From Flavobacterium psychroterrae (GTDB taxonomy: Bacteria; Bacteroidota; Bacteroidia; Flavobacteriales; Flavobacteriaceae), in NCBI RefSeq assembly GCF_018380615.1, contig NZ_JAGYVZ010000033.1, positions 1-42,505 on the forward strand: a DNA stretch of 42,505 nt, given 5' to 3'. The notes beneath the pieces were generated by a model. It was not told the DNA's origin. It worked only from the letters and a program-made list of their open reading frames with translations, and ran no database searches. Below, piece after piece: positions 36,328 to 42,505 of this stretch. Numbering within the stretch: position 1 is the stretch's first letter; the number at the start of each line of letters is the position of its first letter. A program made the position numbers and the translations under genes.

Positions 36328-36724
36328 AAAGTTAGGTTTGGGGGTTGTATTTTTTTAAAATTAATGATAGGTTGTTTTGAGAGTGATTTAGTCTCGTGTA
36401 AAGCAAAAAACATATTGTTTAGACAGTCATTCATTTTGGATTAACACTTTTATTAAATGGACCTACAAAAATGCTTTGAGAAAATATAGCGTAAATATAT
36501 TGGGTTGAAAATTATTTTGAGAGGGTTGATCCTATAAAATTGTTCTTAATTCCGATTATTGAACATTTTCCTCTGGCCATAAGGTTTAAAAAGCTGATGG
36601 CATCAATCCTGTTACTTTTTCTGAAAGTGAATTAAAATAAATTAAGAGTTAAAATCCGGATTCCTTTGCATGGCTTGAATCATTAAATATCTAATTATGA
36701 TATTTTCATTAAGCAGTATTAGAT
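36328..36724. other. Non-coding region between the beta-helix gene and the cupin-AraC gene
   Basis: No gene is supported. A weak third relative of the TTGTTC/GAACAA dyad (TTGTTC at 36540-36545, GAAC at 36561-36564, 15-base core) is present. The promoter of the beta-helix gene must lie here, but no full consensus was recognised. Confidence 0.4.
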
Positions 36725-37606
36725 TCAAAAAAAACTTCCATGGGTGTGCAAATAATTTTTTCTAAAATTTAAAGGACTCTGTTGATAGCGCATTTTAAAT
36801 TGTGAATTGAAATTCGATAAATTATTAAATCCACTATCCAGACTTATTTCCAATACACTTCTTTGTGTTTCGATCAACTGTGTTGTAGCATACGCAAGTC
36901 TTATTTCATTTAAAAAACTGGTAAAGGACTGACGGGTTCTTTGACTAAAGTATCTGGAAAATGAGTTATTGGCCATATTAGCAATTCCGGCTACAGTTCC
37001 AATTGTAATGTCTTGCTTAAAATTCTGGTAAACAAAATGTAATACTTTTTTCATCCGTTCGGATTCCACCCCATTTCTTCCAACTATAAAATTAGTAGTA
37101 ATTAATTCTAAATGATCTGATTCGGCTATACAGTTTAGAATTTCCAAAAGTTTAAGCCATCTTGCCATACCATTTAATTCCAGCACCTCAAAAAGCATGC
37201 TGGTTATAAGTGTATTTGTTCTGCCGGTTATATTTATTCCCTTTGATGATTTAATTAAAAGATGATTGAGGTTTTTACTTTCAGGCAGAGAAAGAAATCC
37301 ATCACCAAAAGTTTTGTGATCAAAATGGACCACAATTGATTTAGCCTTTAGGTCAGTGTTAGGTAAATAAAATTCGGGAGTATTCCGATAGAGATGTGGT
37401 AAATCAGGTCCTATTAATACAAGATTTCCGGGGCCAAATTCACTAATGTGGTCCCCAATGATCCTTTTGCCGGTGCTTTCCACTACCAGAACTAATTCAT
37501 ACTCCGGATGGAAATGCCAGGGAGTTGGGAAATAATTGTAGTCGAATAATCTTGTAGCAAAGGATTCGTCCAAATTTTTAACCAGATAATCTAAAACAGG
37601 TTTCAT
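36725..37606 (-). CDS. AraC-family regulator with N-terminal cupin domain
   Basis: The 293-residue protein has a sugar-sensing cupin at about 15-150 (FPTPWHFHPEYELVLVVESTGKRIIGDHISEFGPGNLVLIGPDLPHLYRN) and an AraC DNA-binding domain at about 190-285 (ITIGTVAGIANMANNSFSRYFSQRTRQSFTSFLNEIRLAYA...VLEISLDSGFNNLSNFNSQFK). It is divergent from the dioxygenase-like gene with about 130 bp between starts, so it probably controls the rightward carbohydrate-type cluster, now broken by the prophage. Confidence 0.92.
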   Translation of the reverse strand: MKPVLDYLVKNLDESFATRLFDYNYFPTPWHFHPEYELVLVVESTGKRIIGDHISEFGPGNLVLIGPDLPHLYRNTPEFYLPNTDLKAKSIVVHFDHKTFGDGFLSLPESKNLNHLLIKSSKGINITGRTNTLITSMLFEVLELNGMARWLKLLEILNCIAESDHLELITTNFIVGRNGVESERMKKVLHFVYQNFKQDITIGTVAGIANMANNSFSRYFSQRTRQSFTSFLNEIRLAYATTQLIETQRSVLEISLDSGFNNLSNFNSQFKMRYQQSPLNFRKNYLHTHGSFF

Positions 37607-37740
37607 TATTGATTGTTTAGTAACTCAAATATAGAAGAAACTATTTTCAAGTGCAAAAAATGTTAGAAAACCATCAGTTTTGAATAGATTACTGGTAGAA
37701 TTTGGCGGTGCTGCTGGCCTATCTTAGCAAAAAATGTAAC

Positions 37741-38586
37741 ATGAGAAATGAAATATCAGAACAGCAGATAAAGGAATATCAGGATAAGGGATTTATTATA
37801 GTAAAGAACTTCTGCAGCAGGGAAGAAATCGACCTGCTATACCAGACCGCCCTGAATGATCAGGCGATGTCTAAAAATGCACTTGACTTAAACGATCAAT
37901 CCGGAAAGAAAACTAAACTTTCCCTGTGGTTTACACCTGGAAATGATGTTTTTGGCTACCTCACCCGTTCCAATAAAGTTGTAAAAGCCGTAAGTCAGAT
38001 TCTAGGGAATAGCGCTCCGGTTTGCCATTACCACTCTAAACTTATGCAGAAAGAGCCAAAAGTGGGAGGTGCATGGGAGTGGCATCAGGATTATGGATAC
38101 TGGTATAAAAATCAGTTTATGTTTCCTGAACAAATGATGAGTGTACTTATAGCATTGACTCCGGCAAATAAAGAAAACGGCTGTCTGCAGGTTATCAGTG
38201 AATCTCACAAGATGGGCAGGATTAATCATGGTTTTACAGGCGAACAAGTTGGTGCTGATATGCAGATGGTTGATAATGCTCTTAAAACAATGGAATTGGT
38301 TTATGCGGAGCTGCAGCCGGGCGATGCCCTTTTTTTTCATAGTAATCTAGTGCACCGCTCAGAAGCAAATTTTTCAGATTATCCTAGATGGTCTTTAATA
38401 TCCTGTTATACGCTGCAGTCCAACATTGCTTACAAGGAAACGTCTGAATCCTGGAAAATACCAGTAGATGTTGTTCCTGATGAAGCTATATTGAATTGGG
38501 ATCATGAGTCCTTATCGTCTGCTGATTTTTTAAAAAAAGAAAATGATCCTGCTTTAAAAGAGTCGGGATGGGAAAATCAGGTTTAA
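37741..38586 (+). CDS. Phytanoyl-CoA dioxygenase (PhyH)-family oxygenase
   Basis: A 281-residue Fe(II)/2-oxoglutarate oxygenase. The metal triad is visible as WHQDYGYW (His and Asp) and the distal His in LFFHSNLVHRSEAN, with an Arg shortly after (YPRWSLISCY). The ATG at 37741 is preferred over the longer frame from 37702 because the family start EISEQQIKEYQDKGFIIVKNFCS begins right after it. It is the first gene of a rightward cluster with a sugar-isomerase-like gene and a secreted protein gene, under a divergent AraC regulator. The substrate is unknown; a small metabolite linked to sugar catabolism is likely. Confidence 0.88.
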   Translation: MRNEISEQQIKEYQDKGFIIVKNFCSREEIDLLYQTALNDQAMSKNALDLNDQSGKKTKLSLWFTPGNDVFGYLTRSNKVVKAVSQILGNSAPVCHYHSKLMQKEPKVGGAWEWHQDYGYWYKNQFMFPEQMMSVLIALTPANKENGCLQVISESHKMGRINHGFTGEQVGADMQMVDNALKTMELVYAELQPGDALFFHSNLVHRSEANFSDYPRWSLISCYTLQSNIAYKETSESWKIPVDVVPDEAILNWDHESLSSADFLKKENDPALKESGWENQV

Positions 38587-38683
38587 TATTTAAAAAATAT
38601 AATTTAAAAATTAATTAAATTCAATTGCTTAATTCCAAGAGGTTAAAAATCGACTTTGTCTTTTTGAGAAAAGCTATATAAAA

Positions 38684-39510
38684 ATGAAGATGAAAATAAA
38701 ATTCTTTTGTCCAAGATGGGGTTCTGAAAATTTGCCATGGAAGGAATTCGTACAAAAGGTGAGGGCCGCTGGTTTTGATGGAATTGAAGCTTCAATACCA
38801 TTAGAAGAAAAGCAGAAACTTGAGATAAAGGATGCTTTAAAAAGTGAAGGACTGGAATTAATAGGGCAATATTACCAATCATTTGAAAGTGAATTTGAAG
38901 TGCATAAGGATAATTTTGAAAAGCATTTAGAAAATATAATCGAATTAAAGCCCATACTGATTGTTTCACAAACCGGAAAAGATTATTTTCAGCGTCGCAA
39001 AACCAAAATCTCTTTCAAATTGCCGATCAGATTAGCCAAAAATCAGGAATACCCTTGTCACACGAGACCCATCGCAATAAAGCCTTATTTGCTGCACATA
39101 TCGCAAAGAATTTGCTACAAGAAAATCAACAGGCAAAAATAACGGCCGATTTTTCGCATTGGTGCGTCGTTTCTGAGAGTTTATTGGAGCAGCAGGAAGA
39201 TGCGGTTAATCTCGCTATTTCAAGAGCCATTCATATTCATGCCAGAGTTGGCCATACGGAAGGACCTCAGGTTAATGACCCAAAGGCTCCTGAATGGCAA
39301 ATTGCAGTTTCAGCTCATCTGAAATGGTGGGATCAAATTGTAAAGGAAAGAGTGGATGACGCAGCAGAATTTTTAACCATTACTCCGGAATTTGGACCAG
39401 TGCCTTATATGCAGACAATTCCCTTTTCAACTATGCCGGTTTCCAATCAATGGGAAATTAATGTATATATGATGAATTTGCTTAAAAGCCGATATGCGGA
39501 ATTTTTATAA
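38684..39510 (+). pseudogene. Sugar phosphate isomerase/epimerase-like TIM barrel, interrupted by a one-base frameshift
   Basis: The first part (KIKFFCPRWGSENLPWKEFVQKVRAAGFDGIEASIP) reads in one frame to about 38989. The rest (QIADQISQKSGIPLSHETHRNKALFAAH...ITADFSHWCVVSESLL...IHIHARVGHTEGPQVNDP...TPEFGPVPYM) is in another. Adding one T to the TTTT run at 38986-38989 restores a continuous frame of about 275 residues. Metal-ligand residues of xylose-isomerase-like barrels (Glu in SHETHRN, Asp-His in ADFSHW, His-Arg in HARVGH, Glu in PEFGP) are all kept. The frameshift is therefore recent, phase-variable, or a sequencing error in a homopolymer. Confidence 0.8.
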
Positions 39511-39592
39511 TAGATTTTGCCTAGCAAACAATTCTCTTTTTTGAATATAGGCGTTATATACAAATAGTCTATTACTAACCAAAAATAAAACC

Positions 39593-39802
39593 ATGTTAAA
39601 AAAAACAATACTTCTGTTAATTTTAATTTTGCCATTTACTGCTGTCAAAAGTAATGGTATTGGTGATTGGGGCTTTACGTCCTTGGGGCTCCCATTTTAT
39701 CAATATACGGGTAATCTTCCATTTTATATCAATGATAAAACAGGTCAGGATTCCGGACTGCCTAATTATAGGCTATTAAATAAAATGTACATAAGTAACT
39801 AA
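39593..39802 (+). pseudogene. 5' remnant of a secreted protein gene cut by the prophage
   Basis: A signal peptide (LLLILILPFTAVKSNG) is followed by GDWGFTSLGLPFYQYTGNLPFYINDKTGQDSGLP, then the frame ends after about 69 codons. From memory this resembles the N-terminus of large secreted glycoside-hydrolase-like proteins, but I cannot name the family. The last codons (ATGTACATAAGTAACTAA) coincide with the presumed prophage end at about 39786. It is the third gene of the cluster under the cupin-AraC regulator. The remainder should lie beyond the prophage, outside the window. Confidence 0.6.
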
Positions 39803-39857
39803 TAAAAAAAGGTCGAAAAACTCACTAAAATCAAGGCTTAACATAAAAAAAGGTCGA
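39802..39857. repeat. 15-bp direct repeats at the prophage end (candidate transposase sites)
   Basis: ATAAAAAAAGGTCGA occurs at 39802-39816 and 39843-39857, 41 bp apart. Related GGTYRAAAAACT sequences occur at 39811-39822, 40084-40095 and 40126-40137. Mu transposase binds several such sites within its left end, so these are candidates for equivalent sites. Confidence 0.5.
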
Positions 39858-39871
39858 GAAAAGGAATAATT

Positions 39872-39976
39872 TAAATTGTACACTTTAGTACCATTATGTA
39901 CAATTTATATACCGGTTAAATAGTCTTAATTACACGTATAAGACACGAACTACCACAATTAGTATAAATATACGTG
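39872..39976. repeat. Two dyads in the prophage left-end region
   Basis: TAAATTGTACA (39872-39882) and its complement (39897-39907) form an 11-bp inverted repeat with a 14-base centre. CACGTATA (39933-39940) and TATACGTG (39969-39976) form another with 28 bases between. No coding frame is convincing here. They may be binding sites or a structured leader. Confidence 0.4.
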
Positions 39977-40017
39977 AAAGCAACGTTTTCAAGCCATAAA
40001 TCCACTATTTTATAATA

Positions 40018-40046
40018 AAGCTTGCCAATCATGGCAGGCTTTTTTT
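40018..40046 (+). terminator. Terminator in the prophage left end
   Basis: AAGCTTGCCA pairs with TGGCAGGCTT (one G-U pair) around ATCA and runs into a T tract. No rightward gene precedes it except the truncated host gene, so it may shield the prophage from host read-through. On the other strand it could also stop repressor transcription. Confidence 0.7.
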
Positions 40047-40102
40047 ATACTTAAAAATCAAACTAAACAAAAAAAGATAATTAGGTTAAAAAACTTTAGG
40101 TA

Positions 40103-40134
40103 GTCAAATAGATGGTCAAATACATGGTCAAAAA
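40103..40134. repeat. Three 12-bp iterons GTCAAATA
   Basis: GTCAAATA starts at 40103 and 40115 and GTCAAAAA at 40127, each 12 bp apart with ATG between the later copies. Regular spacing close to the helical repeat suggests a protein-binding array. The last copy overlaps a GGTYRAAAAACT candidate transposase site. Confidence 0.45.
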
Positions 40135-40272
40135 ACTGTAATATAATCACTCGAAAGTATATTTAAAAAACATAAATATAGCATTATATATAAAAAAATA
40201 CGTTGAGTTAGAGGATGTAAATACATTAAAAAATAACAAAGTAATGAGTTAAGTCATTAATAATCAATCGTA

Positions 40273-40995
40273 TTACGTATTTTTATGGGCTTTACTTGTG
40301 TGAATTACAATACTGCTTTGGTTTCTCTTTACATTACCTAACACTTGATAGAGTCTTGTTACATCATCGATATGTACATCGAATGGCTCATGGATCAAAC
40401 GCCCGGAACTCTCATATTTTTCTTCATTTACGGAACAAGCCAGCCAATTCTGTGGTAAATCACTTTTTTGAAGTCGTTTAATAACCCTGTATTCTGATGT
40501 TTCTAATAAATAATCCTGACCATACACAACCAGTCGCTTATTTTTTACCTCCCTCAATGCTGCGATACTTCCTGATTTATATTCTGGGTACATGCTATCT
40601 CCATGAACACGCATTGCAGCGGTGGCATCCCGGAACCAATCTCCTGCATCGATCATTTCTGCGGGTTGTTGGGTTGGGTCTAGTATTGCAGTTTCCTGCA
40701 TACCCGCTGTTACAACACCATCGTATAAAGGAATTAGATTTTTTTCTTCACGTCCATATTGTGAAGATGTATCATTCAAAACATTTTCTTTTAATATAGA
40801 TCCTTTACCTGTTAGTAGCCACTCTAAATTTAAATCTGAAATCTCCGATAATATATTTTCGATGGTTTTTGAATTAACAGGAGTTTCACTTGCTTTTCCT
40901 CTGAAATTTGCAGATGTAACACCTATTTTTTTGTAAAACTCTTCTTTGGCAATCCCTTTATATTCAAGTAGTTGAATAATTCTTTTCTTTATCAT
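40273..40995 (-). CDS. Prophage repressor, S24/LexA-type self-cleaving
   Basis: The 240-residue protein (start at 40995, MIKKRIIQLLEYKGIAKEEF; the longer frame would cross the operator palindrome) has an N-terminal helix-turn-helix domain at about 1-66. A C-terminal S24 peptidase domain has HGDSMYPEYKSG with Ser134 and YRVIKRL with Lys173 as the dyad, and an Ala97-Gly98 pair (VVTAGMQ) as probable autocleavage site. It would hold the prophage silent and be inactivated upon RecA activation after DNA damage. It is transcribed leftward, divergent from the early genes. Confidence 0.88.
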   Translation of the reverse strand: MIKKRIIQLLEYKGIAKEEFYKKIGVTSANFRGKASETPVNSKTIENILSEISDLNLEWLLTGKGSILKENVLNDTSSQYGREEKNLIPLYDGVVTAGMQETAILDPTQQPAEMIDAGDWFRDATAAMRVHGDSMYPEYKSGSIAALREVKNKRLVVYGQDYLLETSEYRVIKRLQKSDLPQNWLACSVNEEKYESSGRLIHEPFDVHIDDVTRLYQVLGNVKRNQSSIVIHTSKAHKNT

Positions 40996-41016
40996 CGTAA
41001 ATATATTATCGATTGT

Positions 41017-41048
41017 TTGTTTTATAGAAAATATATTTTCTATATTTG
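41017..41048 (+). promoter_or_regulatory. Early promoter of the prophage (TTG / TANNTTTG)
   Basis: TTG at 41017-41019 and TATATTTG at 41041-41048 match the Bacteroidota vegetative promoter boxes with a 21-bp spacer. It points to the gene at 41114. Confidence 0.6.
41023..41044. promoter_or_regulatory. 22-bp perfect palindrome, probable repressor operator
   Basis: TATAGAAAATA and its exact complement are fused. The palindrome fills the spacer and overlaps the -7 box of the early promoter, and lies 28 bp from the repressor start. A dimeric HTH repressor bound here would block the early promoter and could regulate its own gene. Confidence 0.65.
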
Positions 41049-41071
41049 TAAAACAAAATACAAAATACAAG

Positions 41072-41094
41072 TTTCAAAACACGCTTTCAAAACA
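41072..41094 (+). repeat. Direct repeat TTTCAAAACA in the early leader
   Basis: TTTCAAAACA at 41072-41081 and 41085-41094, 13 bp apart, between the early promoter and the first gene. Possible binding site of the small early protein or a second operator. Confidence 0.35.
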
Positions 41095-41113
41095 TAGTAT
41101 AAAACGCAAAGAT

Positions 41114-41287
41114 ATGAAAATAAGAATCGCTCCCGAGTTTAAAACTCAAATGGCAAAAGAATTTAAGACAAGTAAACAAAACGTAAAAACAGCACTTGAC
41201 TATTACAACAACTCTGAGCTCGCAAAGAAGGTTCGAGCTCGTGCAAAAGAGTTGTTATTGACAGAAGCTAATAATGTCACTGTATGA
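41114..41287 (+). CDS. Small early phage protein, possible DNA-binding (57 residues)
   Basis: It reads MKIRIAPEFKTQMAKEFKTS, then SKQNVKTALDYYNNSELAKKVRARAKELLLTEANN. The short, basic, helical make-up with a possible helix-turn-helix (MAKEFKTSKQNVKTALDY) and the position as first gene opposite the repressor suggest a Ner- or Cro-like role. The next frame starts within its stop (ATGA overlap). No family is recognised with certainty. Confidence 0.6.
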   Translation: MKIRIAPEFKTQMAKEFKTSKQNVKTALDYYNNSELAKKVRARAKELLLTEANNVTV

Positions 41288-41694
41288 AACAAAGATTAGT
41301 TATCGCCTTTGATATTCAAAATCAAGAGGGACAATCATTGCTAAGTGGAAATAACGCTAACGGTTATGTAGGCGATATAGAAGCGATAGAAATTGAATCA
41401 AAGGGAATTAACTTGGATTTAATTCAAATTAGATCATTCGTATCGGAATTTCATCTGGGTCTAATTGTAAAACTTGCTCCAAATGACGATTTGTCCCTTG
41501 AAATTCCTGATATAATTCAAGAGGGAAAAGCTCTAAATCTTCATCAAAGATTTTCTTCATTAACGGAACTGCATCAGGTTGGGAAGTTTCAAATAAAGGA
41601 AATGGAAAACAGCCGTGTTTGTCGACTGCGAGAACAATCTTACGAACCACAACCGAAGGGTACTGGGTTTGCATATTGGAAATCTCCTGATTAA
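41284..41694 (+). CDS. Hypothetical early phage protein (overlaps an opposite-strand frame)
   Basis: A 136-residue frame starting MKQRLVIAFDIQNQEGQSLLSGNN, overlapping the previous stop by 4 bases, which favours translational coupling. No family is recognised. The second half overlaps the opposite-strand frame at 41429-41782, whose codon use is more host-like; there this frame uses mostly CTG/CTA/CTT leucine codons rather than TTA. It may be genuine only in its first half or be a convergent overlap. Confidence 0.4.
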   Translation: MKQRLVIAFDIQNQEGQSLLSGNNANGYVGDIEAIEIESKGINLDLIQIRSFVSEFHLGLIVKLAPNDDLSLEIPDIIQEGKALNLHQRFSSLTELHQVGKFQIKEMENSRVCRLREQSYEPQPKGTGFAYWKSPD

Positions 41695-41782
41695 ATTTTT
41701 GGTTTCTTAAATCATTTTCGTCTTTCGACTGTTCCGTGAAATACAAATGGTTGTATTCATAAAAGGCAAAACGTTTCATCAT
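41429..41782 (-). CDS. Hypothetical protein, opposite strand in the early region
   Basis: A 117-residue frame starting MMKRFAFYEYNHLYFTEQSK with good Flavobacterium-like codon use (7 of 12 leucines TTA). It is rich in Phe, Asp and Glu (KKIFDEDLELFPLELYQEF). It opposes the early operon and overlaps the + strand frame at 41284-41694. No family is recognised. A late-acquired cargo gene or an antisense regulator of the early operon are possible readings. Only one of the two overlapping frames may be real. Confidence 0.45.
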   Translation of the reverse strand: MMKRFAFYEYNHLYFTEQSKDENDLRNQKFNQEISNMQTQYPSVVVRKIVLAVDKHGCFPFPLFETSQPDAVPLMKKIFDEDLELFPLELYQEFQGTNRHLEQVLQLDPDEIPIRMI

Positions 41783-41824
41783 AATTACTATAATTTATAA
41801 GTGAGACTGTAAATATAGTAATTC

Positions 41825-41866
41825 CTCCCGAGTGGCACACTCCCGGTTTCGAGTACCGGGCGGGAA
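41825..41866. other. GC-rich hairpin island before the transposase gene
   Basis: CCCGGT (41842-41847) pairs with ACCGGG (41855-41860) around TTCGAGT, a loop like a tRNA T-loop. Flanking TCCCG and CGGGAA can pair further out. The stretch is strikingly GC-rich against its surroundings and lies between the minus-strand start at 41782 and the transposase ATG at 41899. It may be an RNA control element. Confidence 0.45.
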
Positions 41867-41898
41867 CAAAAAAAGACCATTTAAAGAACGTTTAAGTT

Positions 41899-42505
41899 AT
41901 GTACGAATATCATAATAACATACTCTCAATACCTGCCAGGCTTCTTTATGAAGATTGGGCATTGATTACTTATAACAATTATCAAAATCTATGCAAACGA
42001 GGGAAATTAATCCGTACCAAGGAAGGACGCGGACCAGGTAATGAACCTTTTGTAAGTTTTCATGATCTACCGGTACATCAAGGAGTAGATTTTAAGAAAG
42101 TCTGCAAAGAAGGATTGGGAGAACCTAAAGAAGTTGTGGTTCGCAATAAGTTAGAAAGTTACATTATACCCGATGTAAAAGCAATAAGATTTTTTGCTGA
42201 ACACAGAAAACCTTGCGGGAAATCTATATCACTAGAAGATCAAAGAATAAAAGCAACCAATGCTATTATTTTAAATGCCATTCGAATGGTACTTAATGAC
42301 CGTTTAAAGAAATCTAAAACATTTGGTAGAAAACCAACTGAGATTTGGAAAAATATTAGCGAAGCTGTTAATGCAATAGATCCCGATAAATGGGTTTTCT
42401 CATTACCCGGAAATCCTCGCAGACTTAAAGCAAAATACGAAGAGTATTTAAAACATGAGTACGAAGTGTTTCTTCATAAAGGTGAAGGTCAAAAGAATGC
42501 ACAGA
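41899..42505 (+). CDS. Mu-type phage transposase, N-terminal part (runs off window)
   Basis: 202 codons are visible. The start, MYEYHNNILSIPARLLYEDW, then ITYNNYQNLCKRGKLIRTKEGRGPGNEPFVSFHDLP, looks like the N-terminal winged-helix region of Bacteroidota Mu-like transposases. FSLPGNPRRLKAKYEEYLKHEYEVFLHKGEGQKNAQ near the window edge matches the linker that precedes the DDE core in these proteins (recalled, not searched). The catalytic domain is outside the window. Its place in the early operon, opposite an S24 repressor, supports the call. Confidence 0.65.
   Translation, partial: MYEYHNNILSIPARLLYEDWALITYNNYQNLCKRGKLIRTKEGRGPGNEPFVSFHDLPVHQGVDFKKVCKEGLGEPKEVVVRNKLESYIIPDVKAIRFFAEHRKPCGKSISLEDQRIKATNAIILNAIRMVLNDRLKKSKTFGRKPTEIWKNISEAVNAIDPDKWVFSLPGNPRRLKAKYEEYLKHEYEVFLHKGEGQKNAQ

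Larger units (their letters stand above)
39786..42505 (+). mobile_element. Left part of a Mu-like transposable prophage (continues past window)
   Basis: The segment begins with TGTACATAAG inside a disrupted gene and shows repeated candidate transposase sites. It then has a leftward S24 repressor, a divergent operator-promoter region, small rightward early genes and the N-terminal part of a Mu-type transposase. This is the order at the left end of Mu-like phages. The exact end is estimated from the TG start and the loss of host reading frame. The right end and any target duplication lie outside the window. Confidence 0.65.

Noticed and set aside
40995..41070. N-terminal extension of the S24 repressor to 41070
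   Set aside because: The extra 25 residues are translated operator and promoter sequence; the HTH domain begins at the Met at 40995.
41839..41866. tRNA gene
   Set aside because: Only a T-arm-like hairpin is present; there is no acceptor, D-arm or anticodon arm.

Overview
The window looks like a chromosome segment of a Flavobacterium-like member of the Bacteroidota. The DNA is AT-rich and leucine is mostly written TTA/CTT. It carries a SusC/SusD pair, type IX secretion (T9SS) type A and type B sorting domains, PorP/SprF-like proteins, and IS families typical of this phylum. The species cannot be fixed from the sequence alone.

Layout. 1-2180 is a scarred junction: the start of an ISAon1-type transposase, a terminator plus the 3' end of a tRNA-Ser, an IS3-family element with a decayed orfA and missing left end, and the tail of a GEVED/T9SS surface protein cut by the IS. 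2804-13632 is a co-directional locus: SusC, SusD, a terminator-like hairpin, isoaspartyl peptidase, a cyanophycinase-family lipoprotein, a YfcC-type carrier, a second cyanophycinase-family lipoprotein, an arginine-deiminase-like hydrolase and CtlX. Read as a pathway it would bind and import cyanophycin (arginyl-polyaspartate) or its fragments, cut them to beta-Asp-Arg, split the dipeptide, and degrade arginine through citrulline. It is organised like a polysaccharide utilisation locus but aimed at a nitrogen-storage polypeptide. A membrane-anchored AraC-type regulator follows on the other strand.

15794-31995 holds two surface-protein export cassettes. The first is a 1999-residue T9SS type B protein, a PorP/SprF-like protein and a PorE-like OmpA protein, followed by an Ig-like lipoprotein. 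The second is a 1352-residue type B protein, another PorP/SprF-like protein and an ECF sigma factor. 32242-39800 is a patchwork of accessory metabolism: an SDR and its AraC neighbour, a secreted parallel beta-helix protein with a type A sorting domain, a cupin-AraC regulator diverging from a phytanoyl-CoA-dioxygenase-like gene, a frameshifted sugar isomerase, and the first part of a secreted protein gene.

That last gene is cut near 39786 by what looks like the left end of a Mu-like transposable prophage, which runs off the window. It shows repeated candidate transposase sites, an S24 (LexA/CI-type) repressor, a 22-bp palindromic operator in a divergent promoter region, a small early gene, and the N-terminal part of a Mu-type transposase. 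All functions are read from sequence motifs and gene context; no database search was possible.
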